Position numbers and translations under genes: made by a program. This document shows, one piece after another, positions 43,092 to 59,944 of a stretch of 64,000 bases of DNA; position 1 is the first letter of the stretch; every line of letters starts with the position of its first letter. The stretch spans positions 62,001 through 126,000 of the forward strand of contig NZ_NESI01000006.1 of the NCBI RefSeq assembly GCF_002778325.1, written 5' to 3'. This DNA comes from Limnohabitans sp. B9-3. GTDB lineage: Bacteria; Pseudomonadota; Gammaproteobacteria; Burkholderiales; Burkholderiaceae_C. The notes below the pieces were generated by a model, which was not told the origin of the DNA, did not search any database, and saw only the letters and a program-made list of their open reading frames with translations.

Positions 43092-43917
43092 GAGGATCCA
43101 AATGAGGTGCCAACGCAGCAGGCACACGCGCGTCAAAAGCTACGGCAGTGTTTGACTTTTGTTGTTGACGAATAGCCCAACGCCACAAGGCTGTGGTGTC
43201 GAGGGGCAGCACCAGCATCAGATGCTCCAAAATAGCCAAAGCCAGCATGGTGCCAACCAATACAGCACCGACCAGCTGCGACGGCGTGGTCAAGGGCTGG
43301 CTGGCATAGTCGACCAGCAGCCACAAACAAAAACTGGCAATGGCCACAGCAAAAGGGAAGAATGCATTCATGCGGCGGCGTTTGAAAAAACTTTCCAAAT
43401 AAGCCAAGTGCGTGGGCAAAAACTCTTCACTCAAATTACGCACGCCAAAGAACAGGTTTAACTTGGCACTGGTTCGCATGATCCACAAGACCAAATAAGT
43501 ACCTGTACCCACTTGGTTAGGCGCATCCCAGGTGATGAGGACAATGGCCACGCCAACCAAAAGGATGGCGATTTCATGCCAAACCACGGCATTAAAAGAG
43601 GCCCGGAACCTGAGCCAACCTTGCGTGCTTTTAGGGATGGCCGTTTTCTGGGGCCCGGTGATCCAGCCTGTGAGAAAACTCAACTCATTCCACCCCCACG
43701 CCAGCAAGGCACATGTAAATGCGCAATACGCCCCAGTGACACCCGTTTGATAGGCAGTGTGGGACAAGCCCACCAAAGCCCCGATGCCCAGCAAGGAAGA
43801 GATGACCAAACTCAACGTGATGGCTGTCTTCGACATGCGATTCAACAGAATCACAATACCGGTGCTTGACCACCAAATAAAAATCGCAAACCCTAAGGCA
43901 ACGAAGGTATCTGTCAT
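43066..43917 (-). CDS. puhE: PuhE photosynthetic complex assembly protein
   Basis: PuhE (DUF3623) is a membrane protein needed for normal reaction-centre and antenna levels in purple bacteria. The 283-residue product has about seven helices and the conserved parts FAIFIWWSSTGIVILLNR and TSAKLNLFFGVRNLSEEFLPTHLAYL. It lies 31 bases after acsF and overlaps crtI, joining the puh and crt parts of the superoperon. Confidence 0.92.
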   Translation of the reverse strand: MTDTFVALGFAIFIWWSSTGIVILLNRMSKTAITLSLVISSLLGIGALVGLSHTAYQTGVTGAYCAFTCALLAWGWNELSFLTGWITGPQKTAIPKSTQGWLRFRASFNAVVWHEIAILLVGVAIVLITWDAPNQVGTGTYLVLWIMRTSAKLNLFFGVRNLSEEFLPTHLAYLESFFKRRRMNAFFPFAVAIASFCLWLLVDYASQPLTTPSQLVGAVLVGTMLALAILEHLMLVLPLDTTALWRWAIRQQQKSNTAVAFDARVPAALAPHLDPHDKSLQVN

Positions 43918-43948
43918 CCTTAGCTTTCTGTGACGGTTGGCTTCGCAG

Positions 43949-45025
43949 TTACCAAGCAGGCACCATGCGTACCTGCTCGGGCAACGCTTGATGCTTCACA
44001 GGCAAGAAGTACAAGCGCACAAAGGTCAAGGCACCCGACAAAGCCCAACGCCCGCGCAAAAGCAAGCCCACCAAACCACCCCGAGCTTTGGCCGCATCCA
44101 TTTGCGTTTGAGCCTCAAACAAATGCGCCAAACCTTGCCTGAAAGCAGGGTTGTCGATGTCCAAACAGACGGGGAACACTTGCTTGGTGATTTCATTGGT
44201 GATGCGGAACACTTCGTAGTCATACGTCGACGATTCCAGCCCCATTTCTTGGTGCAACATTGGACGACAGTGGTCGCGCACATACATGGTGGCGTAGACC
44301 GCCAACAAGAAAAAGCGAATCCAGTACACATTACCTCCGCGCAACAACTGCGGGTTGGCGCGCATGATCAAAGCAAACGACTCACCGTGGCGAAACTCGT
44401 CATTGCACCAACGCTCGAACCAACGAAAGATGGGATGAAAACGTTTGTCTGGATTTTTTTCTAATTGGCGATAAATGGTGATGTAGCGTGCATAACCAAT
44501 CTTTTCAGACAAGTAAGTGGCATAAAAAATGTACTTAGGCTTGAAGTAGGTGTACGCCTTGGTACGCTTCAAATTCCCCAGATCGATTCCAAGGCCAAAG
44601 TCTTTCAACGACTGATTGATGAAACTGGCGTGCCGCGATTCATCCCGGGCCATGTAGCGCATGAGTTGCTTGATATCCGGATTTTCAACGTTCTTGAAAA
44701 TCTCGTTGTACAAAATACAACCGGAAAATTCAGACGTCAGGGAGGAGATCAAAAAGTCTAAAAACTCCTGACGCATTTCAGGACTCACTTGCGAGAAACG
44801 TTCTGCCACTTCTTTGGCAAATTCCTCGTCACGCTGAAAGTGGTCGTGGTTGTTGTCACCTTCGTATTCGGCCATCATCTTGTCCCATTCGGCACGCATG
44901 GGAGAGACATCGAGTCGATCCATCGCCGCAAAATCGGTGGTGTAGAACCGCGGGCTAAGCATGGTGCTCTCCACCGCCTTTTGGGATGCTTTTTCAGCAC
45001 TGTCAACCGTTGAGGTGGCTTGCAT
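43949..45025 (-). CDS. acsF: Aerobic Mg-protoporphyrin IX monomethyl ester oxidative cyclase
   Basis: AcsF is the O2-dependent di-iron enzyme that builds ring E of protochlorophyllide. The 358-residue protein has the two ferritin-like iron motifs, one around LYNEIFKN...[13 protein letters not shown] and one in [42 protein letters not shown] segments are conserved. Presence of AcsF, with no bchE in view, means ring closure here depends on oxygen, in keeping with an aerobic phototroph. It lies between puhC and puhE. Confidence 0.97.
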   Translation of the reverse strand: MQATSTVDSAEKASQKAVESTMLSPRFYTTDFAAMDRLDVSPMRAEWDKMMAEYEGDNNHDHFQRDEEFAKEVAERFSQVSPEMRQEFLDFLISSLTSEFSGCILYNEIFKNVENPDIKQLMRYMARDESRHASFINQSLKDFGLGIDLGNLKRTKAYTYFKPKYIFYATYLSEKIGYARYITIYRQLEKNPDKRFHPIFRWFERWCNDEFRHGESFALIMRANPQLLRGGNVYWIRFFLLAVYATMYVRDHCRPMLHQEMGLESSTYDYEVFRITNEITKQVFPVCLDIDNPAFRQGLAHLFEAQTQMDAAKARGGLVGLLLRGRWALSGALTFVRLYFLPVKHQALPEQVRMVPAW

Positions 45026-45069
45026 AAATGTGACTCCGACTTTTGGGTATTGATAAAAACTGCTAAGCG

Positions 45070-45540
45070 TTATTCAGGCTGCATGGCGAAGAACCTTGCA
45101 AACTCAGCCGTGTTGGTAGGACCGAAGGACTCCAAGTCCACCCGCTGCCCAGTGCTGGGATCGAATAAGGTGACACGACCATCGACACGGGCGATCAATT
45201 CAAAAGGAACGCTTGAACCAATACCGCGTGAATACCGCTCACGGGACAGAGCACGCAACGCACCACGAACAAAGCCTTGTTCGCCGTGCAAGACGGTCAA
45301 GGTTTCACCCGTCACACCATCGCCAACACGGACGCCACCATCTTTGTGATCTTCAAACACGAGCGATCGCTGCAAGGTAGCCGCCGCAGCTTTTTGATCC
45401 GGCCCATTGCCTGTGATCCGAACCAGGCCCACAGAAATGAGCGAGAACGCCAGAATTCCCGCCGCACAATACAAAACCCAACGCGGGAAATGATCTGCCA
45501 CAGGGGGGTGCGTCAAGCCAGGTGCGTGCGCGTGGTTCAT
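45070..45540 (-). CDS. puhC: PuhC photosynthetic complex assembly protein
   Basis: The 156-residue product has one membrane helix (about residues 22-44, [19 protein letters not shown]) and a C-terminal periplasmic domain with [19 protein letters not shown] and [11 protein letters not shown] parts. PuhC aids reaction-centre and LH1 assembly. It overlaps puhB by 4 bases. Confidence 0.9.
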   Translation of the reverse strand: MNHAHAPGLTHPPVADHFPRWVLYCAAGILAFSLISVGLVRITGNGPDQKAAAATLQRSLVFEDHKDGGVRVGDGVTGETLTVLHGEQGFVRGALRALSRERYSRGIGSSVPFELIARVDGRVTLFDPSTGQRVDLESFGPTNTAEFARFFAMQPE

Positions 45541-46208
45541 GTCAAACTCACTTCAAAGTTATCAGAATGGGGATGGCTACTTTGAACGTCAGTCGTTGCG
45601 TTAGCGGCCAAGCCTGTTTTTTGGGTCCAAGCGTCACGCAATTTGACGGCGACCTCTTGCACGTTGGGAATCGCGCGTAATGTCGGTTCAGGCTTGCTGA
45701 TTCGCCATGGACGCACGCTGGGCCACAGGTGAACCCACGCAATTCGGTCCGACCCCTGCAATGCCAGCGTAATGTCACCAAAACCGCCATCGAGCATGCG
45801 TACATCTGCTGAGGCAACTTGTTTCAAGGGCAAATTGAAAGTGACAGTGAGCACAATGCCCAAACGCATGACCACGCGTTTGTTGGTCAAGGTATAGACC
45901 GTCGTGCGGGCTGTCAGGTAAGCCAGTATCCACAAAGAGGTCAAGCTGATGACAGCAAGCGGCGCAATCCATTTGATGCCGTTCAGCACCGCCATGACGC
46001 CCGCGCCGCTCTCTAAAGCAGGCCAAGCGCACAAAGCAATCAGAGCGATGAAATAAAGTGTCAGCTTTTTCATATGAAAGGCTGAAGAGGCCAATGCACC
46101 AATATCGGGAGAGCCTTGCCAAACAATGAATTCATCCGAAGGCAACCGCTCGGGCAGGCCGTGCTGGGGCTCAAACTCATACTCGTGGCCAAGATTTTCG
46201 ATGGGCAT
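45537..46208 (-). CDS. puhB: PuhB reaction-centre assembly protein
   Basis: The 223-residue PuhB begins with the family sequence YEFEPQHGLPERLPSDEFIVWQGSPD, has about three membrane helices, and a bPH2-like domain (TTVYTLTNKRVVMRLG). PuhB is a dimeric factor for reaction-centre assembly in Rhodobacter. It sits 52 bases after puhA and is coupled to puhC. Confidence 0.93.
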   Translation of the reverse strand: MPIENLGHEYEFEPQHGLPERLPSDEFIVWQGSPDIGALASSAFHMKKLTLYFIALIALCAWPALESGAGVMAVLNGIKWIAPLAVISLTSLWILAYLTARTTVYTLTNKRVVMRLGIVLTVTFNLPLKQVASADVRMLDGGFGDITLALQGSDRIAWVHLWPSVRPWRISKPEPTLRAIPNVQEVAVKLRDAWTQKTGLAANATTDVQSSHPHSDNFEVSLT

Positions 46209-46260
46209 TTTTTTCCTCTACAGCGTTTCATTCAACATTCAATTGCAGCGCGGTGAATTT

Positions 46261-47022
46261 TTAAATCAAAGGCTCGCTGCGTTTGGCGTCTGCATACAAA
46301 GTGCCGCCACCGTAATACGCACTGATTTTTTCCTCTTCCAATTTGGTGACTTGGTCAGGGTTTTTCAGAGCGGGAACAGCTGCAAAATGTTTCGCATACA
46401 GAGCATGCACTTCAACTTGATTTCTGCGAATCAGGGAAAACGTGATGGGCAATAAAACAGTGCGACCACCGGCAATTTCGACTTCCAAATATCGGAACAT
46501 CATTTCAGCGGAATCGATCCAAAGGTCTTTGACCGTGCCACCTTGTTTGCCGTCACCCGCCATAACAGGCAGGCCGCGTGGATCCACATCTTGCGAAGCG
46601 ACAGAGAATTCGCTGGCAATTCGCAAAGGTTGAATCAGGGGCACACCGTGTGAGGTTCTTTCGGGCACATCTTCGCGATTGGAATAAGCGCCAGCGCCAA
46701 CGCCTGCCGTCATGGCATCGCCTTTGGGTTCAATGGGGGAACCCAAACTTGGAATAGAGGCCACAGCGCTGTAATCCGGCTCTCTGCGCTTGAGATCGGG
46801 CACCGTGACGCTTTTGCCGCCATCGAGCAAGAATGTTTTAGGGGCTGGAATTGGGAAACCTTTGACCACAGCACGCCCCCTGCCGCTGGTCTCCATGGGG
46901 TAGCCCTCGCGGTGATTTTCCATCGCCAGATACCAAATTAGGCCTGCGAAAAATATCCAAAATACATAGAGCAGTATTTGTGCTAGGTCGATATAACCAG
47001 TGATGTTGCCTACTGTTTGCAT
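46261..47022 (-). CDS. puhA: Reaction-centre H subunit
   Basis: PuhA anchors the LM core of the type-II reaction centre from the cytoplasmic side and steers protons to quinone B. The 253-residue protein has one N-terminal helix (about 12-32, DLAQILLYVFWIFFAGLIWYL), the EGYPME junction and the cytoplasmic PRC-barrel domain with DLWIDSAEMMFRYLEVEI. The start at 47022 follows a good AAGGAGAAGTC ribosome site; the longer frame to 47043 lacks one. pufL and pufM are not in the window. Confidence 0.96.
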   Translation of the reverse strand: MQTVGNITGYIDLAQILLYVFWIFFAGLIWYLAMENHREGYPMETSGRGRAVVKGFPIPAPKTFLLDGGKSVTVPDLKRREPDYSAVASIPSLGSPIEPKGDAMTAGVGAGAYSNREDVPERTSHGVPLIQPLRIASEFSVASQDVDPRGLPVMAGDGKQGGTVKDLWIDSAEMMFRYLEVEIAGGRTVLLPITFSLIRRNQVEVHALYAKHFAAVPALKNPDQVTKLEEEKISAYYGGGTLYADAKRSEPLI

Positions 47023-47043
47023 GGTGACTTCTCCTTTGAACAA

Positions 47044-48480
47044 CTAAATGCGTGACTCATTCAAGCCGAGGGTTGAGGGAACAACAAGTGAAAAAGATGT
47101 GCTGCGTTTGACCAAGGGTCCTACAGCAATCAGGGTTAGAAATAACAAAAGCATTTCAATGTGGTAGACCATGCTGTAGGCCACAGATGGGTCCGTCAAG
47201 CCAGTGCCCAATAAGCCTTGCGCGGTGAGCGTATTGACGGTATCGCGCAAGGCGCCGCCAAAGAACATGGACAAACCAGCCGCAGCAGCTTGCACAGCGC
47301 CCCAGGCACCCAAGGCCAGACCCACATAAGCGGCCTCTAGCCGCATAGCGGTGAACAAGGTACCTACCGCAAACATGCCGCCCCCAAAGCCAATACCAAA
47401 TGCGCCAAATCTGAAGAGCCAGCCCGCGTCAAGTGGCGCAGAAAAAATCACCGCTGAAAAAGCAGGCAAGCCAGCCAAAGCACCATACGCAGCCAAGCGC
47501 ATAGGGTCTATCCCTTTGGCCAACTGACGACCGGCAAAGTAAAAACCCAACAAGCCGCCAGCTGACAGCATCGCGGTGAGTGCACTGGTAGCACCCACAC
47601 TCAATTTCAGAATTTCACCGCCATAGGGCTCCAGCACAATGTCTTGCATATTGAATGCCATGGTGCCCAAAGCTGTCGCCACTAAAAAGCGCTTGGCATT
47701 GGGCAAGGCAATGAACTCATTCCAAACTTCTTTGAACGGACGACGGATTTCTGTTTTCTGCGCCAAGACACGTTGAGGGTTACGCGGCTCTTGCTTCCAC
47801 AGGGCCACACCGTTGAGGAGCAACACCACCAACGCCGTGCCCTGCACCACTTGAACCAAAATTTCAGGGGTGAAGCTAGCCAGTAAAACGCTGTAGACCA
47901 AGCTGCCAAACACGGCGCCCACCAAAAGCATGCTGTACATCAAGGCCACGACACGAGGACGCGTGTCTTCGCTGGCCTGATCGGTTGCCAGAGCGAGACC
48001 TGCGGTTTGTGAAGTCTGCAAACCCGCACCTACCATCAAGAAAGCGATGGCAGCAGCCCCCTGACCCACCCAGTCAGGCACAGCAATTTGCCCGCCACCG
48101 GACAGCACCAACAACGCGAATGGCATCACGGCCAGTCCCATGAATTGAATCAAAGTGCCTCCCCACATATAGGGCACCCGACGCCAACCAAATGCAGAAA
48201 CATGCACATCCGACTGATAGCCAGTGACCGCCCTGAACGGGGCCACCAGCAGAGGGAGCGCCAGCATCATGGAGACCAACCAAGCTGGCACCAATAATTC
48301 AACAATCATGACCCGGTTCAGGGTACCGATCATCAGGGCGGTTGTGATGCCCATGGTGAACTTGAACAAGGACAAGCGCAGCAAACGGTGCATCGGCAAA
48401 CCCGGGCTGGCAGCGTCCGCAAACGGCAGCCAATTGACAGGCATTTGCTTGGCAAATTTGGCGAATGTTTTGCCTCTCAT
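47044..48480 (-). CDS. lhaA: LhaA light-harvesting 1 assembly protein (PucC/LhaA family)
   Basis: The 478-residue membrane protein has about 12 helices, with the family segment LFKFTMGITTALMIGTLNRVMIVEL and RAVTGYQSDVHVSAFGWRRVPYMW. LhaA aids insertion of LH1 and bacteriochlorophyll. The ATG at 48480 overlaps the bchM stop (ATGA), better than the longer frame at 48546. puhA follows after 21 bases, matching the purple-bacterial order. Confidence 0.93.
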   Translation of the reverse strand: MRGKTFAKFAKQMPVNWLPFADAASPGLPMHRLLRLSLFKFTMGITTALMIGTLNRVMIVELLVPAWLVSMMLALPLLVAPFRAVTGYQSDVHVSAFGWRRVPYMWGGTLIQFMGLAVMPFALLVLSGGGQIAVPDWVGQGAAAIAFLMVGAGLQTSQTAGLALATDQASEDTRPRVVALMYSMLLVGAVFGSLVYSVLLASFTPEILVQVVQGTALVVLLLNGVALWKQEPRNPQRVLAQKTEIRRPFKEVWNEFIALPNAKRFLVATALGTMAFNMQDIVLEPYGGEILKLSVGATSALTAMLSAGGLLGFYFAGRQLAKGIDPMRLAAYGALAGLPAFSAVIFSAPLDAGWLFRFGAFGIGFGGGMFAVGTLFTAMRLEAAYVGLALGAWGAVQAAAAGLSMFFGGALRDTVNTLTAQGLLGTGLTDPSVAYSMVYHIEMLLLFLTLIAVGPLVKRSTSFSLVVPSTLGLNESRI

Positions 48481-49175
48481 GAGCGCACCCACTCCATCGC
48501 TTTGGATTTGTAAAAACCACTGCTCACTTTGTGCGCGCGCGCGCATTGCCAGTCGTTCAACGATTCGTGGGTTTTCATCAGCTGCGCAATGCGTGTCTCA
48601 GCCATGGGTTCAAGCCAAGGTGCACGGTCACTTCTAGGCAACAAACGACCCACAGAAATCATCATGGCCAACATCGGTGTGCGCGGTGCAAACGTGAAGA
48701 TGATGGACTTGCTTGTGCGTTCAGCCAACTGAGCAAGCGCATGCACAGCATCGTCGGTTTGATAGTGAATGATGGAGTCCATTGCCACCACATGGTCAAA
48801 GTGACCCAAACCTTTGTCAAGCATGTCTCCGCTGTGAAACTCAACCAAGTGCGCCACATCAGCCGGAATTCTTTCACGCGCCAAGTCGACCAAGGTGGGT
48901 GACAAATCAATGGCCACGACTTCAGCGCCCAGCCGAGCGGCTTCAACAGCCAACGCACCCGTTCCGCAGCCTGCGTCCAAAATCCGCTTGCCCTTAAGGT
49001 CTTGCCCTAGCCATGACACCAAGGTCGAGCGCATTTGATCGCGTCCCGCACGCACCGTGGCACGAATGCGGCCCACGGGTGCATCAGAGGTTAATTTAGC
49101 CCACGCGGCCGCAGCCGTGCGATCGAAATAGTTTTCGATTTGGCCGCGGCGTTGTTCGTAAGTGATGTCACTCAT
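48477..49175 (-). CDS. bchM: Mg-protoporphyrin IX methyltransferase
   Basis: BchM uses S-adenosylmethionine to methylate Mg-protoporphyrin IX. The 232-residue protein has an AdoMet site RILDAGCGTGALAVEAARLGAEVVAIDLS and the N-terminal ENYFDRTAAAAWAKLTS. It precedes AcsF in the pathway and lies directly between bchL and lhaA. Confidence 0.96.
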   Translation of the reverse strand: MSDITYEQRRGQIENYFDRTAAAAWAKLTSDAPVGRIRATVRAGRDQMRSTLVSWLGQDLKGKRILDAGCGTGALAVEAARLGAEVVAIDLSPTLVDLARERIPADVAHLVEFHSGDMLDKGLGHFDHVVAMDSIIHYQTDDAVHALAQLAERTSKSIIFTFAPRTPMLAMMISVGRLLPRSDRAPWLEPMAETRIAQLMKTHESLNDWQCARAHKVSSGFYKSKAMEWVRS

Positions 49176-49186
49176 GATTCAAAACC

Positions 49187-53889
<4,703 letters not shown>

Positions 53890-55463
53890 AAAGTGTCTCC
53901 GTCGTGATGACCGAGATGCCACGCTCGTTGGCGTACTTCTCGGTATTTCTTCGTGCTTTGCCTCTCACGAAAAATGGGATTTTTTTCAGTTCTTTTTCTG
54001 CACCCGTATCCCAGACCGACACAGTGATACTTTGTGGCGAGATGGCGACTTGGGGCTGTTGTTCTTGCGTTTGCGCAACTTCTAATGGCTGGGCGACGTC
54101 AAGCTGACTTTGTGCATGGACCCCTCCGCCTAGGTGAGATGGCGCAGCGTCCTCATGAAACTCAGAGTCGCCTCGGAACATGCCGATCAAATGTTCCTCA
54201 AGGCCCATCATGAGTGGGTGAACCCACGTGTCAAACAACACATTGGCACCTTCAAACCCCATTTGAGGGGAATACCTTGCAGGGAAATCTTGCACGTGAA
54301 CTGGCGCAGAGATGACCGCACAGGGCACCCCCAAACGCTTGGCGATGTGACGCTCCATTTGGGTGCCCAGAACCAATTCAGGGTTCAAGGCTGCAATGCA
54401 TGCTTCTATTTCTAAATAGTCATCGCTGATCAAGGCTTCGACGCCGTACAGACTGGCGGCCTCTCTCACCTCACGCGCAAACTCACGGCTGTAAGTGCCA
54501 ATGCCCACCACCGTGAAGCCCATCTCTTGAGCTGCGACACGCGCCGCAGCCACCGCATGCGTAGCATCGCCGAATACAAAGACACGCTTGCCCGTCAAGT
54601 AGGTGGAATCGACCGATCGGGTGTACCACGCGGCACGCGACGTGGCATCGTGAAGTGCGGCAACGGGATCAATGCCCGCCAATTGCGCCACCTCGCGCAC
54701 AAAATCGCAGGTAGCGGAATGACCAATAGGAATGGTTTTGGTGAAGGGTTGTCCAAAACTACGCTTCAACCACTGCGCACTCAAGTTGGCGATTTCAGGG
54801 TAGAGCACCACATTGAAATCCGCATTGGACAAGCGGGCAATGTCATCAGGCGTTGCCGAGAGCGGCGCCACCACATTGATGTCAACGCCCATATCGGTCA
54901 GCAACTTGCGAATTTCAGCAACGTCATCGCGGTGCCTGAAACCCAAGGCCGTGGGCCCCAAGATGTTGCAGCGAGGCTTGGCTGATTTCGACTTTTCAAT
55001 CGCGTCTTTTGGCAACGCCAAGTTGCGAACCAACTGGTAAAAGGTTTCGGAAGCGCCCCAGTTTTCTTTGCGCTGATAAGAAGGCAACTCCAAGGGAACA
55101 ACGGGAATAGGCAAGTTCAGTGCTTTGCACAAACCACCTGGATCGTCTTGAATCAGCTCAGCGGTACAAGACGAACCCACCAACATCGCTTTAGGCGAAA
55201 AACGCTCAAAAGCTTCGCGCGCAGCGGTCTTGAAAAGCTCAGCCGTATCGCCGCCAAGATCGCGCGCTTGAAACGTGGTGTAGGTCACAGGCGGACGCTT
55301 TTGCAATCGCTCGATCATGGTGAACAACAAATCGGCGTATGTGTCACCTTGAGGCGCATGCAGGACGTAGTGGACATCTTCCATCGCCGTGGCGATACGC
55401 ATCGCACCCACGTGAGGCGGACCTTCGTATGTCCAGAGTGTGAGTTGCATGGCTCTGACTCCT

Positions 55464-57253
<1,790 letters not shown>

Positions 57254-57284
57254 GACCTGCCTTCATTGCAAATGAACTGAGGCA

Positions 57285-57325
57285 ACTCTAATGCTTGAAA
57301 CCACATGTGTCAACATTAATTGACA
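57285..57325 (-). promoter_or_regulatory. PpsR box and promoter of the bchF superoperon
   Basis: TGTCAACATTAATTGACA (57308-57325) is an exact, nearly symmetrical TGT-N12-ACA site. On the minus strand its inner TTGACA (57313-57308) is a perfect -35, with TAGAGT as -10 (57290-57285) after exactly 17 bases. This gives a start near 57278 and a 25-base leader to bchF. Confidence 0.82.
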
Positions 57326-57332
57326 ATAAATA

Positions 57333-57350
57333 TGTTGTCTAGGGTTTACA
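57333..57350. promoter_or_regulatory. Second PpsR box, on the antirepressor-gene side
   Basis: TGTTGTCTAGGGTTTACA is a second exact TGT-N12-ACA site, 7 bases from the first. It shares CTAGGGTTTACA with the bchG site. Two boxes spaced by one to two helical turns favour cooperative PpsR binding. It lies 66 bases before the GTG at 57417, so it may control that gene. Confidence 0.75.
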
Positions 57351-57416
57351 CTTAATGGAGATCCATACAACTTCGGTGAAACTTGCTCGGTCTCGTAAAA
57401 GATGAGGAGAGTCGCC

Positions 57417-58286
57417 GTGACTCAATTTAAATTTGACCCACCTAATACTTCGCCAAGCACGCCATGGACGTCTGAATTTCAAGACGCCAGGGTGACAATT
57501 GAGTTAGGCACCAGTCCTCGACTCGTGGGCGGCACGACCTTTTCTACCAAATCGGCGATCGATCAAAATCAAGTGAAACTGCTGATTCAAGCAGCGGTTC
57601 ACAGCATCGAAGAGACCCGAAAATTATTGATGAAATGGCGTCGGCAAGGGCAGTCTTTAAGCGATATTTATCTTTACGGCATCACGGAGTCCGCCAAGGC
57701 AATTGGTGAACTTTGGTTTGATGACAAATTAGACTTTTTAAACATTACCATTGCACTTTCACATCTGCACCAAATCATGGAAGAGCTCAGCCCAGAATTT
57801 TTGGCAGAGGGCCATCCAGGGTCAAAGGAGCTCAGTCTTCTGCTGATGGCCGAGCCTGGCTCCCAGCACGGATTGGGTCTTTTTATGCTGAGTGAGTTCT
57901 TCCGTCAAGCTGGCTGGCGTGTCACGCTCGCTATGCCCCAAGACATGGCTGAATTCAAGCGGATATTTCTATCGGACTGGTTTGACGCTGCTGTTTTATC
58001 GCTCCCAACAGACCGATACATCGATAGCGTCGCAAAGGCTGTGGCCGAACTACGCAAAGCAACCACCAACCCTCATTTAAAACTCTACGTGGGTGGGCCG
58101 ATGGCGCACATTTCACCGGAGTTGCTGAACTGGCCCGGAACTGTGCTTCTCTACACAGACGCACGCCAAACCGTGAGGCTTGTCACACAAGCCATGGATG
58201 TTTCTCAACATGAACCCGTTCAAATTTCTCGCAACACCAGATCCCGCAGCTGTGTTGAGGAATTAGGCCAAATCAACACAATGTGA
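57417..58286 (+). CDS. aerR: AerR/PpaA-type cobalamin-binding antirepressor, upstream of ppsR
   Basis: The 289-residue protein has a cobalamin-binding domain with the upper-ligand helix GELWFDDKLDFLNITIALSHLHQ and the lower-ligand site AEPGSQHGLGLF, with His151. It matches AerR/PpaA, which bind B12 in a light-sensitive way and relieve PpsR/CrtJ repression. The GTG start at 57417 has GAGGAGA 6 bases before it; ATG 57402 overlaps that site and is less likely. It lies 57 bases before ppsR. A symbol is given by position and family; PpaA is an equally valid name. Confidence 0.88.
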   Translation: MTQFKFDPPNTSPSTPWTSEFQDARVTIELGTSPRLVGGTTFSTKSAIDQNQVKLLIQAAVHSIEETRKLLMKWRRQGQSLSDIYLYGITESAKAIGELWFDDKLDFLNITIALSHLHQIMEELSPEFLAEGHPGSKELSLLLMAEPGSQHGLGLFMLSEFFRQAGWRVTLAMPQDMAEFKRIFLSDWFDAAVLSLPTDRYIDSVAKAVAELRKATTNPHLKLYVGGPMAHISPELLNWPGTVLLYTDARQTVRLVTQAMDVSQHEPVQISRNTRSRSCVEELGQINTM

Positions 58287-58343
58287 CGATATAATCGGCA
58301 CCTTATAAAGTCATTACTCAAATACAAAGAATTAATAATAAAA

Positions 58344-59741
58344 ATGAACTTTTCCGATCTTGAAGCCGTGACCTTCTCCAAGCTGTTGGGCGCTGTTTCC
58401 GACGTCAGTTTGGTCATCAGTTCCAAAGGCGTGATCGAGGATGTGTCAACTGGACAAGACACCATGGCAGCTTTGGGTTGTCAGAGTTGGTTAGGAAAAC
58501 GGTGGATTGATACCGTCACTTCCGAAAGTAAGAAAAAGATCGAAGATCTACTCGCCGTCCAACCTGACACGCCAAATTTACTTTGGCGTCACGTCAATCA
58601 TCCGCTGCCCTCTGGCGGTGAAGCCGCTATTCAGTACATCACCGTTGCTCTTAAGGGCGACAAATTGTTAGCCGTCGGTCGCAGCCTTGAGCGACTTGCC
58701 GAACTCCAACGCCGACTGGTTGAAACGCAACAGTCCATGGAGCGCGACTTTCTCAGACTCAGGCACATTGAAGCGCGTTACCGCATTTTGTTTGAAACCT
58801 CGCCAGACGCGGTATTGTTGGTGGACTCACATTCCTACCGATTAATTGAAGCCAATGCAGGCGCGCAAGCGCTGTTCAAAGATGCTGGCAAACGGATGGT
58901 GGGCCGTGATTTCCGAGAATGTGTCGATCCTGAAAGCCAAGCCGAAGTTCAATCCCTCCTGAGAACCGCGCTCGCAACGGGTCGTATTGAAATGTGCTCG
59001 GCCACCCTGCCCGGCTCTTCGTTGCCAATCACGGTATCGGCCTCGGTTTTTAGGCAAGATGGTGGAGCGCAATTTTTGGTGCGTATGACTCCCCGCGAAG
59101 CGCATACATCGGCCCACACATCCATCGATGCGGCCACGGTTTTGAGTGAACTGATGGCGCACTTCCCAGACGGATGGTTACTCACAGACACGACGGGCAC
59201 CGTCAAGAGCGTCAACGAGGAAGGCATGGCGCTCTTGGGGTTAACTGCAGCTTCTCAAGCCGTGGGCCAATCGTTAGAACGCTGGTTAATCCGAGGCGCT
59301 GTTGATTGGGGCGTCCTCAACACCTCACTGAAACAGCAAAAACCCGTCAGAAACTTTGCCACCGAAGTCAAAACACTGTCGGGTATGACGCTTCCCGTCG
59401 AGATTTCGGGAATTTATTTGGCCAATGCAGAACCCCTGTACGTGTTGTTTGTGCGAGATTTGAATCGACGCGCTCAGTCAGCTGCGCATGCCTCGGAACC
59501 GCTGCCCAATCCTTTTGCAGACCTGTCGCAATTGGTGGGTCGACGCCCTATCAAAGACATCGTTGGCGATACTGTCGATACGATAGAGCGCATGTGTATC
59601 GAGGCAGCGCTGGAGATGACGCATAACAACCGCGCCTCTGCTGCAGAAATGCTGGGACTCTCTCGCCAAAGTCTCTACGTCAAGCTGAGAAGGTTCGGAA
59701 TTTCCTCTGAAAACGACTTCAACTCGGACACAAACGCTTGA
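58344..59741 (+). CDS. ppsR: PpsR/CrtJ photosynthesis repressor
   Basis: PpsR represses bch, crt and puc genes in oxygen. The 465-residue protein has an N-terminal domain, PAS domains at about 145-250 and 265-385, a Q-linker helix (ELQRRLVETQQSMERDF) and a Fis-type helix-turn-helix at about 420-455 (NNRASAAEMLGLSRQSLYVKL). Redox-active cysteines matter in Rhodobacter: here Cys418 in ERMCIEAALEM lies at the start of the HTH, as in CrtJ Cys420. The other cysteines are 46, 193 and 218; I see none at the inter-PAS position near 250. Confidence 0.94.
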   Translation: MNFSDLEAVTFSKLLGAVSDVSLVISSKGVIEDVSTGQDTMAALGCQSWLGKRWIDTVTSESKKKIEDLLAVQPDTPNLLWRHVNHPLPSGGEAAIQYITVALKGDKLLAVGRSLERLAELQRRLVETQQSMERDFLRLRHIEARYRILFETSPDAVLLVDSHSYRLIEANAGAQALFKDAGKRMVGRDFRECVDPESQAEVQSLLRTALATGRIEMCSATLPGSSLPITVSASVFRQDGGAQFLVRMTPREAHTSAHTSIDAATVLSELMAHFPDGWLLTDTTGTVKSVNEEGMALLGLTAASQAVGQSLERWLIRGAVDWGVLNTSLKQQKPVRNFATEVKTLSGMTLPVEISGIYLANAEPLYVLFVRDLNRRAQSAAHASEPLPNPFADLSQLVGRRPIKDIVGDTVDTIERMCIEAALEMTHNNRASAAEMLGLSRQSLYVKLRRFGISSENDFNSDTNA

Positions 59742-59944
59742 AGCGGTCCAATCTGTTGATCTACAAAAACCACCACTAACCGCATTTGTCTTAGGCAACC
59801 AAGGGTAATTGATAGTGGTGCGTGGGCTGATAATTGATCAAAATCAAGGCCTGTTAGCGAATCGGTATGCTATTTTGCTGGTGAACCATCACCCCGATCA
59901 TTTTTCCGATATGTCGGTACGCTAGCTTTTCTGTAGGAATCTTC

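Noticed and set aside
59742..59944. PpsR box before the second cobalamin-binding regulator
   Set aside because: No TGT-N12-ACA was found; the nearest TGT and ACA are spaced wrongly.
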